From the NCBI RefSeq assembly GCF_958453765.1, contig NZ_CAUDZA010000001.1, forward strand, positions 62,001 to 126,000: a stretch of 64,000 bases of DNA. The letters are read 5' to 3'. Shown one piece after another: positions 44,224 to 52,467 of the stretch (its first letter is position 1; each line of letters starts with the position of its first letter). The translations under genes were made by a program, and so were the position numbers. This stretch comes from Phascolarctobacterium_A succinatutens_B (lineage in GTDB: Bacteria > Bacillota > Negativicutes > Acidaminococcales > Acidaminococcaceae). The notes beneath the pieces are model-generated. The model worked only from the letters and a program-made list of their open reading frames with translations, was not told where the DNA came from and made no database searches.

Positions 44224-45492
44224 TTAGAAATAAGTGCGCACACCCATATAAGTATTAGCTTTATTACCGCGTACATCCATGGTTTCGCCGTAAAGCGACA
44301 GGTTATCATGCAAACGGAATTCGCCGCCCAGACGCACCTTGAGATCATCAAAATCGTATAATTGGGAATACAATCTGAAGTCCCTGCCTAAATCGTAGCT
44401 GGCGCCGACCCCGAAGTCACCCTGCATCGCACCCATGCTGAAGGCTGCGTTGCCATACTGACGGCCTACGAGAAAATCGAATTTATTGGCATTGCCGATG
44501 TCATAACCGCCCATATAAAGGAAGGTATCATCCGCAGGATGCAGCGTTACGCCTAAGCTGCCGCGCCAGTCGCCGCCCTTGGCGGCAAAGCCGGCGTCAG
44601 TCGAAACCTTCGCCTCGGTGAGGGTTCCCAAAATCCTGTTGGCACGCTCGCTCGTTTCCTTGACGTTGACCAGCGTTTCCTTCAGCGATTTTTGCGTAAC
44701 AGGATCCTTAGCTACTGTTTCCAGAACCTCGACAATATTTTCCATACGCTGGCTGGTGTCTGCCATATTCTGGGCAATTGCAGCCACATTCTGGCCTGTC
44801 TTGCCGTTATTGTCCACACCGGCCATAATGCTTTCGATATGCGCCGCCGTGCCGTTCATGCGATGGCTCAGCTCATTAATCTGATGAATCATCGAAGTAA
44901 TATCCTGTTGGTTGGCTACTGCCACATCAGCCATGACCTTCGTGAAGGTATTCATGTTCTCGGCGATATCATTCATATTCTTAAAGCCGGATTTCATGGA
45001 CTGCTGTACTTCCTTGTCGCCAAAAACATTTTCAAAGGCATTGGCGATATTTTCCATACGCTTTACCAGATCACCGGAGGAAGCAAAGAATTCATCCATA
45101 CCGCCGCCGGCAACACCGTTAATCGTGCTGCCTTCGGCTACATAGCCGTTACCCTGCTTAGCAGGAGGAATAACGCTGACAAATTTTTCGCCCATAATAC
45201 CGTCGGAAGAAATCGTAAAGGTTGCTCCCTGCGGTATTTTGATATCATCGTTGATTTCTGTGATAACCTCTACCTTATCCGGTGCCACATTGATTTTTTT
45301 GACCGTGCCTACCTGCACGCCCGCATAGCGCACAACATGCCCAGGCATCAGTCCGCTTACCTGAGGATAGTTAATGCGCAGCTCATAGCCTTTTTTGCCA
45401 AAGCTGAAAGCACCCATAAAGGTAATAATGCCGGCCAGCACCACCGCGCCGCCTAATGCAAAGGCACCTACCTTAACCTCACTGCTGCTCAT
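44224..45492 (-). CDS. mlaD: Elongated MlaD: MCE protein with C-terminal beta-barrel
   Basis: 422 aa, far longer than the roughly 180 aa of E. coli MlaD. N-terminal transmembrane helix (about 8-29), MCE domain (about 36-118, with GLMPGHVVRYAGVQVGTVKKI), a long helical linker (about 130-290), and C-terminal aromatic beta-strands (about 300-422) ending NTYMGVRTYF with a terminal Phe typical of outer-membrane barrels. This matches the elongated MlaD described in Veillonella parvula, proposed to span the envelope without MlaA and MlaC. It overlaps mlaF by 14 bp. Confidence 0.9.
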   Translation of the reverse strand: MSSSEVKVGAFALGGAVVLAGIITFMGAFSFGKKGYELRINYPQVSGLMPGHVVRYAGVQVGTVKKINVAPDKVEVITEINDDIKIPQGATFTISSDGIMGEKFVSVIPPAKQGNGYVAEGSTINGVAGGGMDEFFASSGDLVKRMENIANAFENVFGDKEVQQSMKSGFKNMNDIAENMNTFTKVMADVAVANQQDITSMIHQINELSHRMNGTAAHIESIMAGVDNNGKTGQNVAAIAQNMADTSQRMENIVEVLETVAKDPVTQKSLKETLVNVKETSERANRILGTLTEAKVSTDAGFAAKGGDWRGSLGVTLHPADDTFLYMGGYDIGNANKFDFLVGRQYGNAAFSMGAMQGDFGVGASYDLGRDFRLYSQLYDFDDLKVRLGGEFRLHDNLSLYGETMDVRGNKANTYMGVRTYF

Positions 45493-46249
45493 CCTTCTCC
45501 TCCTCTTTCAATTCCGTACCGTTAATAAATGCTTTAACGACAGGATTAGTGCTGTTTTTTATCTCCGCAACCGTGCCTATCTGCACAATGCGTCCATTAT
45601 ATAGCATAGCGATACGGTCTGCGGCGTAATAGGCAGATTCCATATCGTGTGTTACCAAAACCGATGTTACTCCCAGCGTCTGCTGAGTTTTGCGTATCAG
45701 CCTGCTGATGGTCATCGTCATTACCGGGTCCAGACCTGAGGTCGGCTCGTCATAAAAAACCATCTGCGGCTGCATAGCCAGCGCCCGCGCCAGACCAACG
45801 CGCTTTTTCATACCGCCGGAAAGCTCTGCCGGCAGCATGTGCTGCGTATTCGGCATGCCTACCATCTCCAGCAGTTTGCCGACACGCTCCTGTATTTCCT
45901 CCTCCGGCAGCTTAAAGTGCCGCCGCAGGCCAAAGGCTACATTCTCGCCTACGCTCAAAAAATCGAACAAAGCGGAATATTGAAAAACTACGCCCATATG
46001 CTGGCGCAGGCCATCCCATTCATCCTCGGTGAAGGCGCTTACCTCCTGCCCGTCGATAACAATGCTGCCGAAAGTAGGTGGCAGCAGTCCTGTCAGCAGC
46101 TTGATGATGGTACTCTTGCCGGTTCCCGAGGGACCGATAACCGCCAGCGTTTCACCCTGACGTACATCCAAATCAAGATTATCAAGAATCACCTTGCTGC
46201 CGAAGGCCATTTTAAGTTGTCGGAGCTGAATCATAGCTTCGTTTGACAT
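45479..46249 (-). CDS. mlaF: Mla phospholipid transport ATPase
   Basis: 256 aa ABC ATPase: Walker A GPSGTGKSTIIKLL, signature LSGGMKKRVGLARALA, Walker B MVFYDEPTSGLDP, H-loop VTHDME. Powers the MlaE permease with MlaD for phospholipid movement between membranes. Its stop overlaps the mlaD start. Confidence 0.93.
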   Translation of the reverse strand: MSNEAMIQLRQLKMAFGSKVILDNLDLDVRQGETLAVIGPSGTGKSTIIKLLTGLLPPTFGSIVIDGQEVSAFTEDEWDGLRQHMGVVFQYSALFDFLSVGENVAFGLRRHFKLPEEEIQERVGKLLEMVGMPNTQHMLPAELSGGMKKRVGLARALAMQPQMVFYDEPTSGLDPVMTMTISRLIRKTQQTLGVTSVLVTHDMESAYYAADRIAMLYNGRIVQIGTVAEIKNSTNPVVKAFINGTELKEEEKDEQQ

Positions 46250-46261
46250 TCTGCCGACTCC

Positions 46262-47032
46262 TTACACATACAAAACGATAGAAAGAAAATAGTTGGTGAT
46301 AAACACCAGAATAATCGAAAGCACTACCGAGGCAGTGGTCGCCAGACCAACGCCCTCAGCGCCGTTCGGAGCGTTCAGGCCCTTATAGCAGCCCACGATA
46401 GCAATTATCGCACCAAAGACACAGCTTTTGACCATACCGCCAAATACGTCATAGAACTCTGCCAGTGTCCTGATAGAATTTTCATAAGTAAAGCTGCCGA
46501 TGCCGGCGTAATAATGCGCCACAACCCAGCCGCCGATATTACCGATAAAGTTGGCAAAAACAACCAGCACGGGCATCATCAGCACCAGCGCAATAAAGCG
46601 CGGCACCACCAGATAGCTCACCGGATTGGCAGCCATAACACGCAGCGCGTCAATCTGCTCGGTAACCTTCATCGTGCCAAGCTCCGCCGCAATCGCCGCG
46701 CCTATGCGGCCGGCAACAACAACGCCTGTCAGCACCGGCACCAGCTCACGCGCCATAGCGATAGCTACAATGCCGCCTACGGAAGAGGACGCACCCAGAC
46801 GCACAAACTCCTTGGCTGTCTGTACGGAAAAAACCATACCGGTACAGAGAATCGTCATCATCACAATCGGCAGCGAATCCGCTCCCAAAAGTGCCATCTG
46901 ACGCACAACCTCCTTAGCGTTGGCATCCTTCAGACGTCGCAGCGTTGCCAACAGCAGCAGCGTCAGCTTACCGCTGGCAGCACAGAAGGCCAATATTCTG
47001 TTGCCCATTGCTTCACAGATAGATTTCAGCAT
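46262..47032 (-). CDS. mlaE: Mla phospholipid transport permease
   Basis: 256 aa from the ATG at 47032, chosen for the AAGGA 7 bp upstream and for starting at the family's usual N-terminus; the frame runs 27 codons further but without a site. MlaE/YrbE fold with about five to six membrane segments. The conserved ELGTMKVTEQIDALRVMAANPVSYLVVPR stretch (about 120-150) is present. First gene of mlaE-mlaF-mlaD; no mlaA, mlaB or mlaC is in the window. Confidence 0.93.
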   Translation of the reverse strand: MLKSICEAMGNRILAFCAASGKLTLLLLATLRRLKDANAKEVVRQMALLGADSLPIVMMTILCTGMVFSVQTAKEFVRLGASSSVGGIVAIAMARELVPVLTGVVVAGRIGAAIAAELGTMKVTEQIDALRVMAANPVSYLVVPRFIALVLMMPVLVVFANFIGNIGGWVVAHYYAGIGSFTYENSIRTLAEFYDVFGGMVKSCVFGAIIAIVGCYKGLNAPNGAEGVGLATTASVVLSIILVFITNYFLSIVLYV

Positions 47033-47170
47033 TTTTACATCCTTATCTTCAGCTTTTTCTACATAATCATTATACCGCCAAATTATGGCGAATGTATGAC
47101 ACAAAACAGCCATACAGATACAGTAATATGAAAAATTTTGTTAAGCGAAAGAAAATATCACTCGACAAAA

Positions 47171-48838
47171 TTACTTGTCAACGGTAAGAACGATTTCGCT
47201 CTCGCCATCAATAATAAAGTCAAAGGGATACTTCTGCTTGAACGGAGAGCCCTGCAGCATACCCGCAAGGCCTGCATCGTTCGCAGCAGCCTCCGGATTC
47301 GGCGGCTGCATTTGTCCCATCGCCACATCAATAATCAGCTCATTATTCTTGTCGGCCGTATTCACGCTCTTGATATAATCGCTGAGCTTGTGGCGTGTTT
47401 CCTTTTTCTTGGCAGCGGGAACACCCTCGGACTGCTGCTTGCGCAGCAATTCGATAGCCCATGCCATGCTGCTGCCGCCACGCACGTTAAGCGCCAGCTT
47501 GCCGCCGGGATGATCCTTGGGCACCTTGAAATAAACTGTCTTGGTAAATTCTTCGCCGCGATAAGGCTTCATTGTAACATCAATGGCTACCTTATCACCG
47601 GGCTTAACCTTGGCGTTCTTGGTGCGCACGTTAAGAATTTCCGCCACCTGCACCGCATTGCTGACCTCTGCCTCTACATTAATGCCGTAAATCTGCACAG
47701 GCTCAAACTTGTTCTGCATCAGAATCGTTACAGCCTCCGTCAGCTCCGCATCCAGATTTTTCAACAGCGCGTCATTAGAATAATACATATTTTCGCGGTC
47801 AATCGTCAGCATTTCCTTCTTGCTGTCCACGCCGGTAATGGTAAAATGCAGCTTGGCCGTACCGCCGCCATTGCGGTCCACAGTCTTGCTCACAGTATTT
47901 ACTACGGCTGCATCCACCATCGAAGGCACCAGCTGCTCATCGTCAATCAGACGCATGCGCATGCTGTTGGCCTGTCCGCGGCTGCTGTCGTTGACCGTAA
48001 CAAACATCGGAATAGAAGCAGGCTGTTTGCCGACCACGCCGCCGATACCGCTGGAACGGTCCTGCGTAATGCTGCCGATAGCTTCACCCAGATTGCCTAC
48101 CTTATAGCTGCTCTGCAGGTTAGGAACTACGCCCAGCACCCACACCTTATTCATAAAGAAATTGCTGCTGCCGCGCTGCATAAAGGGATGTCCGAAGGCC
48201 AGAATCTTACCGCTGTCATCGGTCCAGGTAACAGTACCGAGAGCACCCAAAGTCATATCACCCTGCATCAGAGCAACACCGACACTGCTGCCGGGCTCCA
48301 GCGGCTTATCGCTGGAAGCTCCTGTGCCGCCGCTGTTTACGGCAGTCAGGCCGAAGGGCTGCAGCTTCTCCTGCAGATATTCCATACCGTATTCCGTAAA
48401 ACCGCCTGCCATCAGCGCCGTTCCCTTAGGAATCCAGTCTGCCGGCAGCTCTCTCGGCTCGTCCAGCAGCGGCAGCATTTTACCGATTGGTGTCAGGAAG
48501 CAGTAATGCGGGTCGTTGAAGGTCTTGCCGAAGGCCACAGCACCGACAAGTCTGCCGTCTACATAAACAGGACTGCCGCTCATGCCCTGAGCAACACCGC
48601 CTGTCTTTTCAATCAGATCGCCGTAAAGGCGCACAAAAATATTATATCCCATAGCTTCACTGCCGTTGACACCTAAAATTTCTACATTGAAGGTTTCAAT
48701 AGTATCACCGCTGATAACGGTTTTGCCTATGCCCTGCATACCTGCGCGCAGGTCACGCACCGGCATCAGAGGAACATTGGCGGCAGCTGCCGTCAGCAGC
48801 TGGCAGCAAAACAATAATGCTAATAAAAATACTCTCAT
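47171..48838 (-). CDS. SpoIVB-like S55 family exported peptidase
   Basis: 555 aa. N-terminal signal peptide (about 1-20). The S55 domain (about 25-250) has the nucleophile region GMSGSPVYVDGRLVGAVAFG and a likely His/Asp in DPHYCFLTPIGKMLPLL. The remaining 300 residues are beta-rich and end in FIIDGESEIVLTVDK. SpoIVB activates sigma-K in sporulating Firmicutes; no sporulation genes are seen here. It sits 139 bp upstream of mlaE, suggesting an envelope quality-control or signalling role. Substrate unknown. Confidence 0.82.
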   Translation of the reverse strand: MRVFLLALLFCCQLLTAAAANVPLMPVRDLRAGMQGIGKTVISGDTIETFNVEILGVNGSEAMGYNIFVRLYGDLIEKTGGVAQGMSGSPVYVDGRLVGAVAFGKTFNDPHYCFLTPIGKMLPLLDEPRELPADWIPKGTALMAGGFTEYGMEYLQEKLQPFGLTAVNSGGTGASSDKPLEPGSSVGVALMQGDMTLGALGTVTWTDDSGKILAFGHPFMQRGSSNFFMNKVWVLGVVPNLQSSYKVGNLGEAIGSITQDRSSGIGGVVGKQPASIPMFVTVNDSSRGQANSMRMRLIDDEQLVPSMVDAAVVNTVSKTVDRNGGGTAKLHFTITGVDSKKEMLTIDRENMYYSNDALLKNLDAELTEAVTILMQNKFEPVQIYGINVEAEVSNAVQVAEILNVRTKNAKVKPGDKVAIDVTMKPYRGEEFTKTVYFKVPKDHPGGKLALNVRGGSSMAWAIELLRKQQSEGVPAAKKKETRHKLSDYIKSVNTADKNNELIIDVAMGQMQPPNPEAAANDAGLAGMLQGSPFKQKYPFDFIIDGESEIVLTVDK

Positions 48839-48901
48839 ACTCGCTCCTAAAAATAAAATATTTACCGGTCCACTTCCGGTATTTTGCTCTATAATACTAC
48901 A

Positions 48902-48932
48902 AAAACCGGCGGCTAAGAAGCTCGCCGGTTTT
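48902..48932 (-). terminator. Terminator after the lipoyl-like lipoprotein gene
   Basis: 10-bp stem AAAACCGGCG/CGCCGGTTTT with an 11-nt loop and T-run on the minus strand. Confidence 0.88.
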
Positions 48933-48940
48933 CTTTACCG

Positions 48941-49243
48941 TTATTCACTAACCTTAGCTACAACCTGCTGTGCCTCAATCTTATCACCGGGTTTAACCAG
49001 TACCTGGCTAACCTTACCTGCAGTTGTAGCACGTGCAGCAGCAATACTGCCGCCAGCTATAGATTTTACCTTTACCAGAATGTCACCCTGCTTAACCTGG
49101 GTGCCCTCCTGTACCAGTCCATCGGCAACTACAATACCGCTGACAGCGGCGCGCTGGTCAGTCACAGCAGCACAGCCAACGGCAGCAAGTGTAAAGATGC
49201 CTAAAGCGGCAATAGTCAAAATCACTATTAACTTTTTACCCAT
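48941..49243 (-). CDS. Small lipoprotein with a biotinyl/lipoyl-like domain
   Basis: 100 aa from the ATG at 49243. Lipoprotein signal with lipobox LAAVGC, then one barrel-sandwich hybrid domain (about 33-100): GIVVADGLVQEGTQVKQGDILVKVK and GKVSQVLVKPGDKIEAQQVVAKV. In biotin/lipoyl carriers the turn between halves holds the modified Lys (MKM); here it reads AAARATTAG with no Lys, so it is not a carrier. The fold resembles half of an HlyD/MFP adaptor. Role unknown; perhaps an adaptor or binding module anchored to a membrane. Confidence 0.75.
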   Translation of the reverse strand: MGKKLIVILTIAALGIFTLAAVGCAAVTDQRAAVSGIVVADGLVQEGTQVKQGDILVKVKSIAGGSIAAARATTAGKVSQVLVKPGDKIEAQQVVAKVSE

Positions 49244-49281
49244 GTGACTCACCTCATTTCAGATATATTTCTCTAACATAA

Positions 49282-49310
49282 ATTATACAGCCTCAGCAAT
49301 ATTTTGACAA
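49282..49310 (-). promoter_or_regulatory. Promoter of the lipoyl-like lipoprotein gene
   Basis: Minus strand: -35 TTGTCA (49305-49310), 17-bp spacer, -10 TATAAT (49282-49287). Confidence 0.7.
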
Positions 49311-49391
49311 GTGAACAGACTGTAAACAGCTCTTAAATAAAACATTATGAAAATCATCTGCAGTTAAAAAATTACCGGCACATAATTTTTT

Positions 49392-49454
49392 ACGCTTTTT
49401 TTGCCTATCCTACCCGAAATCACCCTTTGGGGTAGGGTGCAAAAGCGTTTTTTT
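49392..49454 (+). promoter_or_regulatory. Long imperfect hairpin before the SH3-protein gene
   Basis: ACGCTTTT (49392-49399) pairs with AAAAGCGT (49441-49448), and CCTACCC (49409-49415) pairs with GGGTAGG (49430-49436); TTTTTT follows. The shape is that of a terminator or attenuator, but no plus-strand gene lies upstream. A TATAAT at 49458-49463 follows, with no good -35, so the element may instead be an operator for that promoter. Confidence 0.5.
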
Positions 49455-49511
49455 AGCTATAATATAAGCATCAAAGAATATAATTTCCACATCCGGAAAG
49501 GAGATGTTGTT

Positions 49512-50306
49512 ATGAAAATCAAAAATTTTGCTATCGGAGCACTGGCAGCAGCAATGCTCTTCACCGGCACATCTGTTATGGAGGCAGCAATATATAATAC
49601 CTCTGCAAGCAGACTCCCTACTAAGATTGACTCCCGCTGCGGCAGAACAGAAGCCTTTCTGCTGAAAAATACCCGCTTTGATGTAAAGCATACCATGACC
49701 GTAAACTATGCCGAGGAATATGTCGCTCCCTGCTTCAGCCGCAAAGGCATCTACATCAGTGATATGGAGGCCAAAGCTATTGCCTTTGCCGCCTTGCAGA
49801 TGTATGATGTGCAGCAAAACAGCAACGGCGCCACAGTAAGCTTCAGCGCCAAGGGCGAAGCCGATTCCGGTGACGGTGATTACTGGCTGACTACTATTTA
49901 TGACAACAAAAAATATATCAATGCCTTTATCAGTACCTACGATGAGCTCCGCACCGAAAATGCACACTCTATCCCTGCCAGCAAAAGCTATGCTCAATAC
50001 GGGGACAGCATGTCTGCCGAAAGTTTGCAATACTCCAATCAAAGAATATCCAACCTCTACAGCAAATTTGAAAACATGGACAGCTATTGGGCTCCCGGCG
50101 TAAGACTGGTTTTAACCGGCGACTATGTAAACTTCCGCACCGCCCCCTCCACGGACAGCAATGTAATTGATTCGCTGATGTCCGGCGAAGAAATAGCACC
50201 GTTAGAAGGCGCATTCGAAGCCGAGGGACGCCAATGGTGGAAGGCTATTAACGCTCAAGGCGAGGTTGGCTATGTAAGTGCAGATTTTGTACGCGTAGCC
50301 TGCTAA
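49512..50306 (+). CDS. Exported SH3-domain protein
   Basis: 264 aa from the ATG at 49512, with AAAGGAG 7 bp upstream. Signal peptide (about 1-22, MKIKNFAIGALAAAMLF...). The middle 150 residues are of no recognised family. A C-terminal bacterial SH3 (SH3b) domain (about 195-264) carries TGDYVNFRTAPSTDSNVIDSL and WWKAINAQGEVGYVSADFVRV. SH3b domains bind peptidoglycan or peptide stems. The next gene, an L,D-transpeptidase 24 bp downstream, supports a cell-wall role. Confidence 0.82.
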   Translation: MKIKNFAIGALAAAMLFTGTSVMEAAIYNTSASRLPTKIDSRCGRTEAFLLKNTRFDVKHTMTVNYAEEYVAPCFSRKGIYISDMEAKAIAFAALQMYDVQQNSNGATVSFSAKGEADSGDGDYWLTTIYDNKKYINAFISTYDELRTENAHSIPASKSYAQYGDSMSAESLQYSNQRISNLYSKFENMDSYWAPGVRLVLTGDYVNFRTAPSTDSNVIDSLMSGEEIAPLEGAFEAEGRQWWKAINAQGEVGYVSADFVRVAC

Positions 50307-50330
50307 ATAAGCATTAAGGAAGTATCAGCA

Positions 50331-50924
50331 ATGCTCAAAAAACTTTTAGGTTTAATATTTAGCGTCTGCCTGCTGCTAAGCTGCGGCTTAGCAGCTGCGG
50401 CGCCTGCGTCTTCCCTGTTCGGCAACGCCAGATATCTCATCTGCATCCACAAGCAAAGCTACCGCCTTGACGTCTATCAGCAGGGCGTAGAGCAAGCAGT
50501 CTGCAGCTATCCTATCGCTGTTGCCAAAAATCCCGGTGACAAGCAATACACCGGCGACAACCGCACCCCCACCTCCTGGGGCAGTGCAGCAGCTATCCCC
50601 TCCTACTACACAGGTGCGGCAGTCGGCGTGCCTTCAGCGCTGGTTCCCTTCCGCATCGAGGAGGTTTGCCCGGCACATTACTGGACACATGATTTCGGTG
50701 ACGGCAAGGGCGTAATCGAAGGTGCCTACGGTCCCTGGTTCCTTTCGCTGGACACCGGCTGGATAGGCATCGGCATTCACGGTACGCACGACCCCGCCTC
50801 TATCGGCACCATGGCCTCCGAAGGCTGCATCCGCCTGCGCAATGCGGATATCCAAAGCCTTAAGGAGCTCGTCTGCAGCGATAACGGCGGCATCGGCACC
50901 GGCGTAATCATCACCGAGGATTAA
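50331..50924 (+). CDS. YkuD-family L,D-transpeptidase
   Basis: 197 aa. Signal peptide (about 1-24), then the YkuD catalytic domain: RYLICIHKQSYRLDVYQQG, the His motif IGIHGTHDPASIG and the nucleophile motif SEGCIRLRNADI with the active-site Cys. Forms or remodels 3-3 crosslinks in peptidoglycan, or attaches proteins to it. Probably co-transcribed with the SH3b protein. Confidence 0.92.
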   Translation: MLKKLLGLIFSVCLLLSCGLAAAAPASSLFGNARYLICIHKQSYRLDVYQQGVEQAVCSYPIAVAKNPGDKQYTGDNRTPTSWGSAAAIPSYYTGAAVGVPSALVPFRIEEVCPAHYWTHDFGDGKGVIEGAYGPWFLSLDTGWIGIGIHGTHDPASIGTMASEGCIRLRNADIQSLKELVCSDNGGIGTGVIITED

Positions 50925-50944
50925 GCTATAACCCGCAACAACAA

Positions 50945-50985
50945 AACAAGGAGCTGTCACAGCTAACGCGTGACCGCCCCTTGTT
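50945..50985 (+). terminator. Terminator of the SH3b/L,D-transpeptidase operon
   Basis: Imperfect 15-bp stem (AACAAGG and GTCAC pairing with GTGAC and CCTTGTT) followed by TTTTTT on the plus strand. Confidence 0.85.
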
Positions 50986-51009
50986 TTTTATTTTACCTAT
51001 ATAACCAGC

Positions 51010-52404
51010 TTATTTGATGAACAATCCCAGACCGATGCTCACCAAACGCTCGCGTCCGTCCGAAGGCTTGTTGACGATTTTGCCGTTGATGACCATTTCG
51101 CTGCTGCCGCCGCCATCATAATTGACAGCGCTCACCGCACCCAGCTTCACAAAATACTGTGCCAGCTCCGCGAGCGTCATACCTGCGGAAGCACTGCTTC
51201 TGCCGTCAACAACAAGCATTAAAAGCGTGCCGTCCGGTTTCAGACCGATTGCAGTACGGGGTGCTCTGCCACGCGCAATATCGGGAGCCATCTGCTCCTC
51301 CGCAGTGCGCACATTCACCCTGCCGTTTTCTACCAACAGCGGACCACCGCTCACAACAGTTGTTGCCGCATCCGCAATGCTGCTGCCCAGGCTCTGAGTA
51401 AGCATTACATGGTCGCCCAGGCGCAGGCCTGCCAAAGCAGCCGCATTTGTGCCATGACCGGAAAGCACTGCGCATCCTGGCTCCAAAGGCATATTGCCTG
51501 CTGTGGAAACAGCAACAACGCGACCGTTTTTGATTTTCACCTCACGCCCGTACTGATTCGTTTTGGTCGATGTAGCGTAATAGGAATTAAACAGCACCAA
51601 ATCATTGGCAATGCGCGCACGGTTCATGCCCTTCAGCTGCAGCGCTCTGCCGTCAGGAAGGGTTACGCTGCCGGTGTAGGCAATGTCGCGCACAATCTTC
51701 TGCTCGTTGCCCTGCACTACATAACCGCTGCGCGGCGTAGCATCCATAGCGACAAAATTGCCCTTGTCCTTAACATTGCCGATAACCCAGCCGTCGGTGT
51801 CAAAATACGACGCGTTAATGGCAGCCACAAGACCTCTTTGTGCTGCCTGCTTAGCCAGGCTGCCGCGTCCGTTATACATGCCTGCGGCAGAAAACGGCCT
51901 CAGCTCCAGGCGTGCCGAAGGCGCAACGCTCACCAAATAGCTTACTATAGGCCTTCCGTTCAGCTCCTCCTGCGCATAGGTATAGGTAACGCCACCAGCC
52001 AGCTGCGTCGTTGTTTTGCTGATAGGAATGCGGTAAATATCCAGCACCAGACGGTCAGGATTTTTCAGGTTATACAGCTTGTACTGGCAATCCTTCGTTA
52101 AATCTATAACAACCTGGGCCTTTTTCTTCTTTTTGACAGGTACAGTGATATTTTTAATCACCGTATCCTGCTTAAACACAGGATTCTGCGCCAGCGCCGT
52201 GCCATCAGGCAAGGTAACCACCAGCTGCAAGCCGTTTTTTTCGGCAGTATATTTAACAGGCTCCCTGCTGTCGAACACCAGACGTACTCGCGCAGGACTA
52301 ACGCTGCTGCGTACCGCTGTAACGGGAGCGGCGCTCGCCGCGAGCGGAGCGGCACACAGCGCAGCCAACATAAGAACAGAACATATCAGTTTTTTGAAAT
52401 TCAT
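51010..52404 (-). CDS. AMIN-domain/NAGPA phosphodiester glycosidase-like exported protein
   Basis: 464 aa. Signal peptide (about 1-25), N-terminal AMIN domain (about 30-130: ARVRLVFDSREPVKYT to YNLKNPDRLVLDIYRI) that binds cell-wall polymers, and a C-terminal NAGPA/DUF2233 domain (about 155-464) with AAINASYFDTDGWVIG, RAPRTAIGLKPDGTLLMLVVDGRS and the active-region NYDGGGSSEMVINGKIVN. Probably hydrolyses a phosphodiester-linked sugar or teichoic-like glycan in the envelope. Convergent with the L,D-transpeptidase. Confidence 0.87.
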   Translation of the reverse strand: MNFKKLICSVLMLAALCAAPLAASAAPVTAVRSSVSPARVRLVFDSREPVKYTAEKNGLQLVVTLPDGTALAQNPVFKQDTVIKNITVPVKKKKKAQVVIDLTKDCQYKLYNLKNPDRLVLDIYRIPISKTTTQLAGGVTYTYAQEELNGRPIVSYLVSVAPSARLELRPFSAAGMYNGRGSLAKQAAQRGLVAAINASYFDTDGWVIGNVKDKGNFVAMDATPRSGYVVQGNEQKIVRDIAYTGSVTLPDGRALQLKGMNRARIANDLVLFNSYYATSTKTNQYGREVKIKNGRVVAVSTAGNMPLEPGCAVLSGHGTNAAALAGLRLGDHVMLTQSLGSSIADAATTVVSGGPLLVENGRVNVRTAEEQMAPDIARGRAPRTAIGLKPDGTLLMLVVDGRSSASAGMTLAELAQYFVKLGAVSAVNYDGGGSSEMVINGKIVNKPSDGRERLVSIGLGLFIK

Positions 52405-52467
52405 ATTCAGGACCTCTTAAAAGAAAAACAAAGGCAGAAGGAAGAAGAATGCGTTAGAGCGTTGTGA

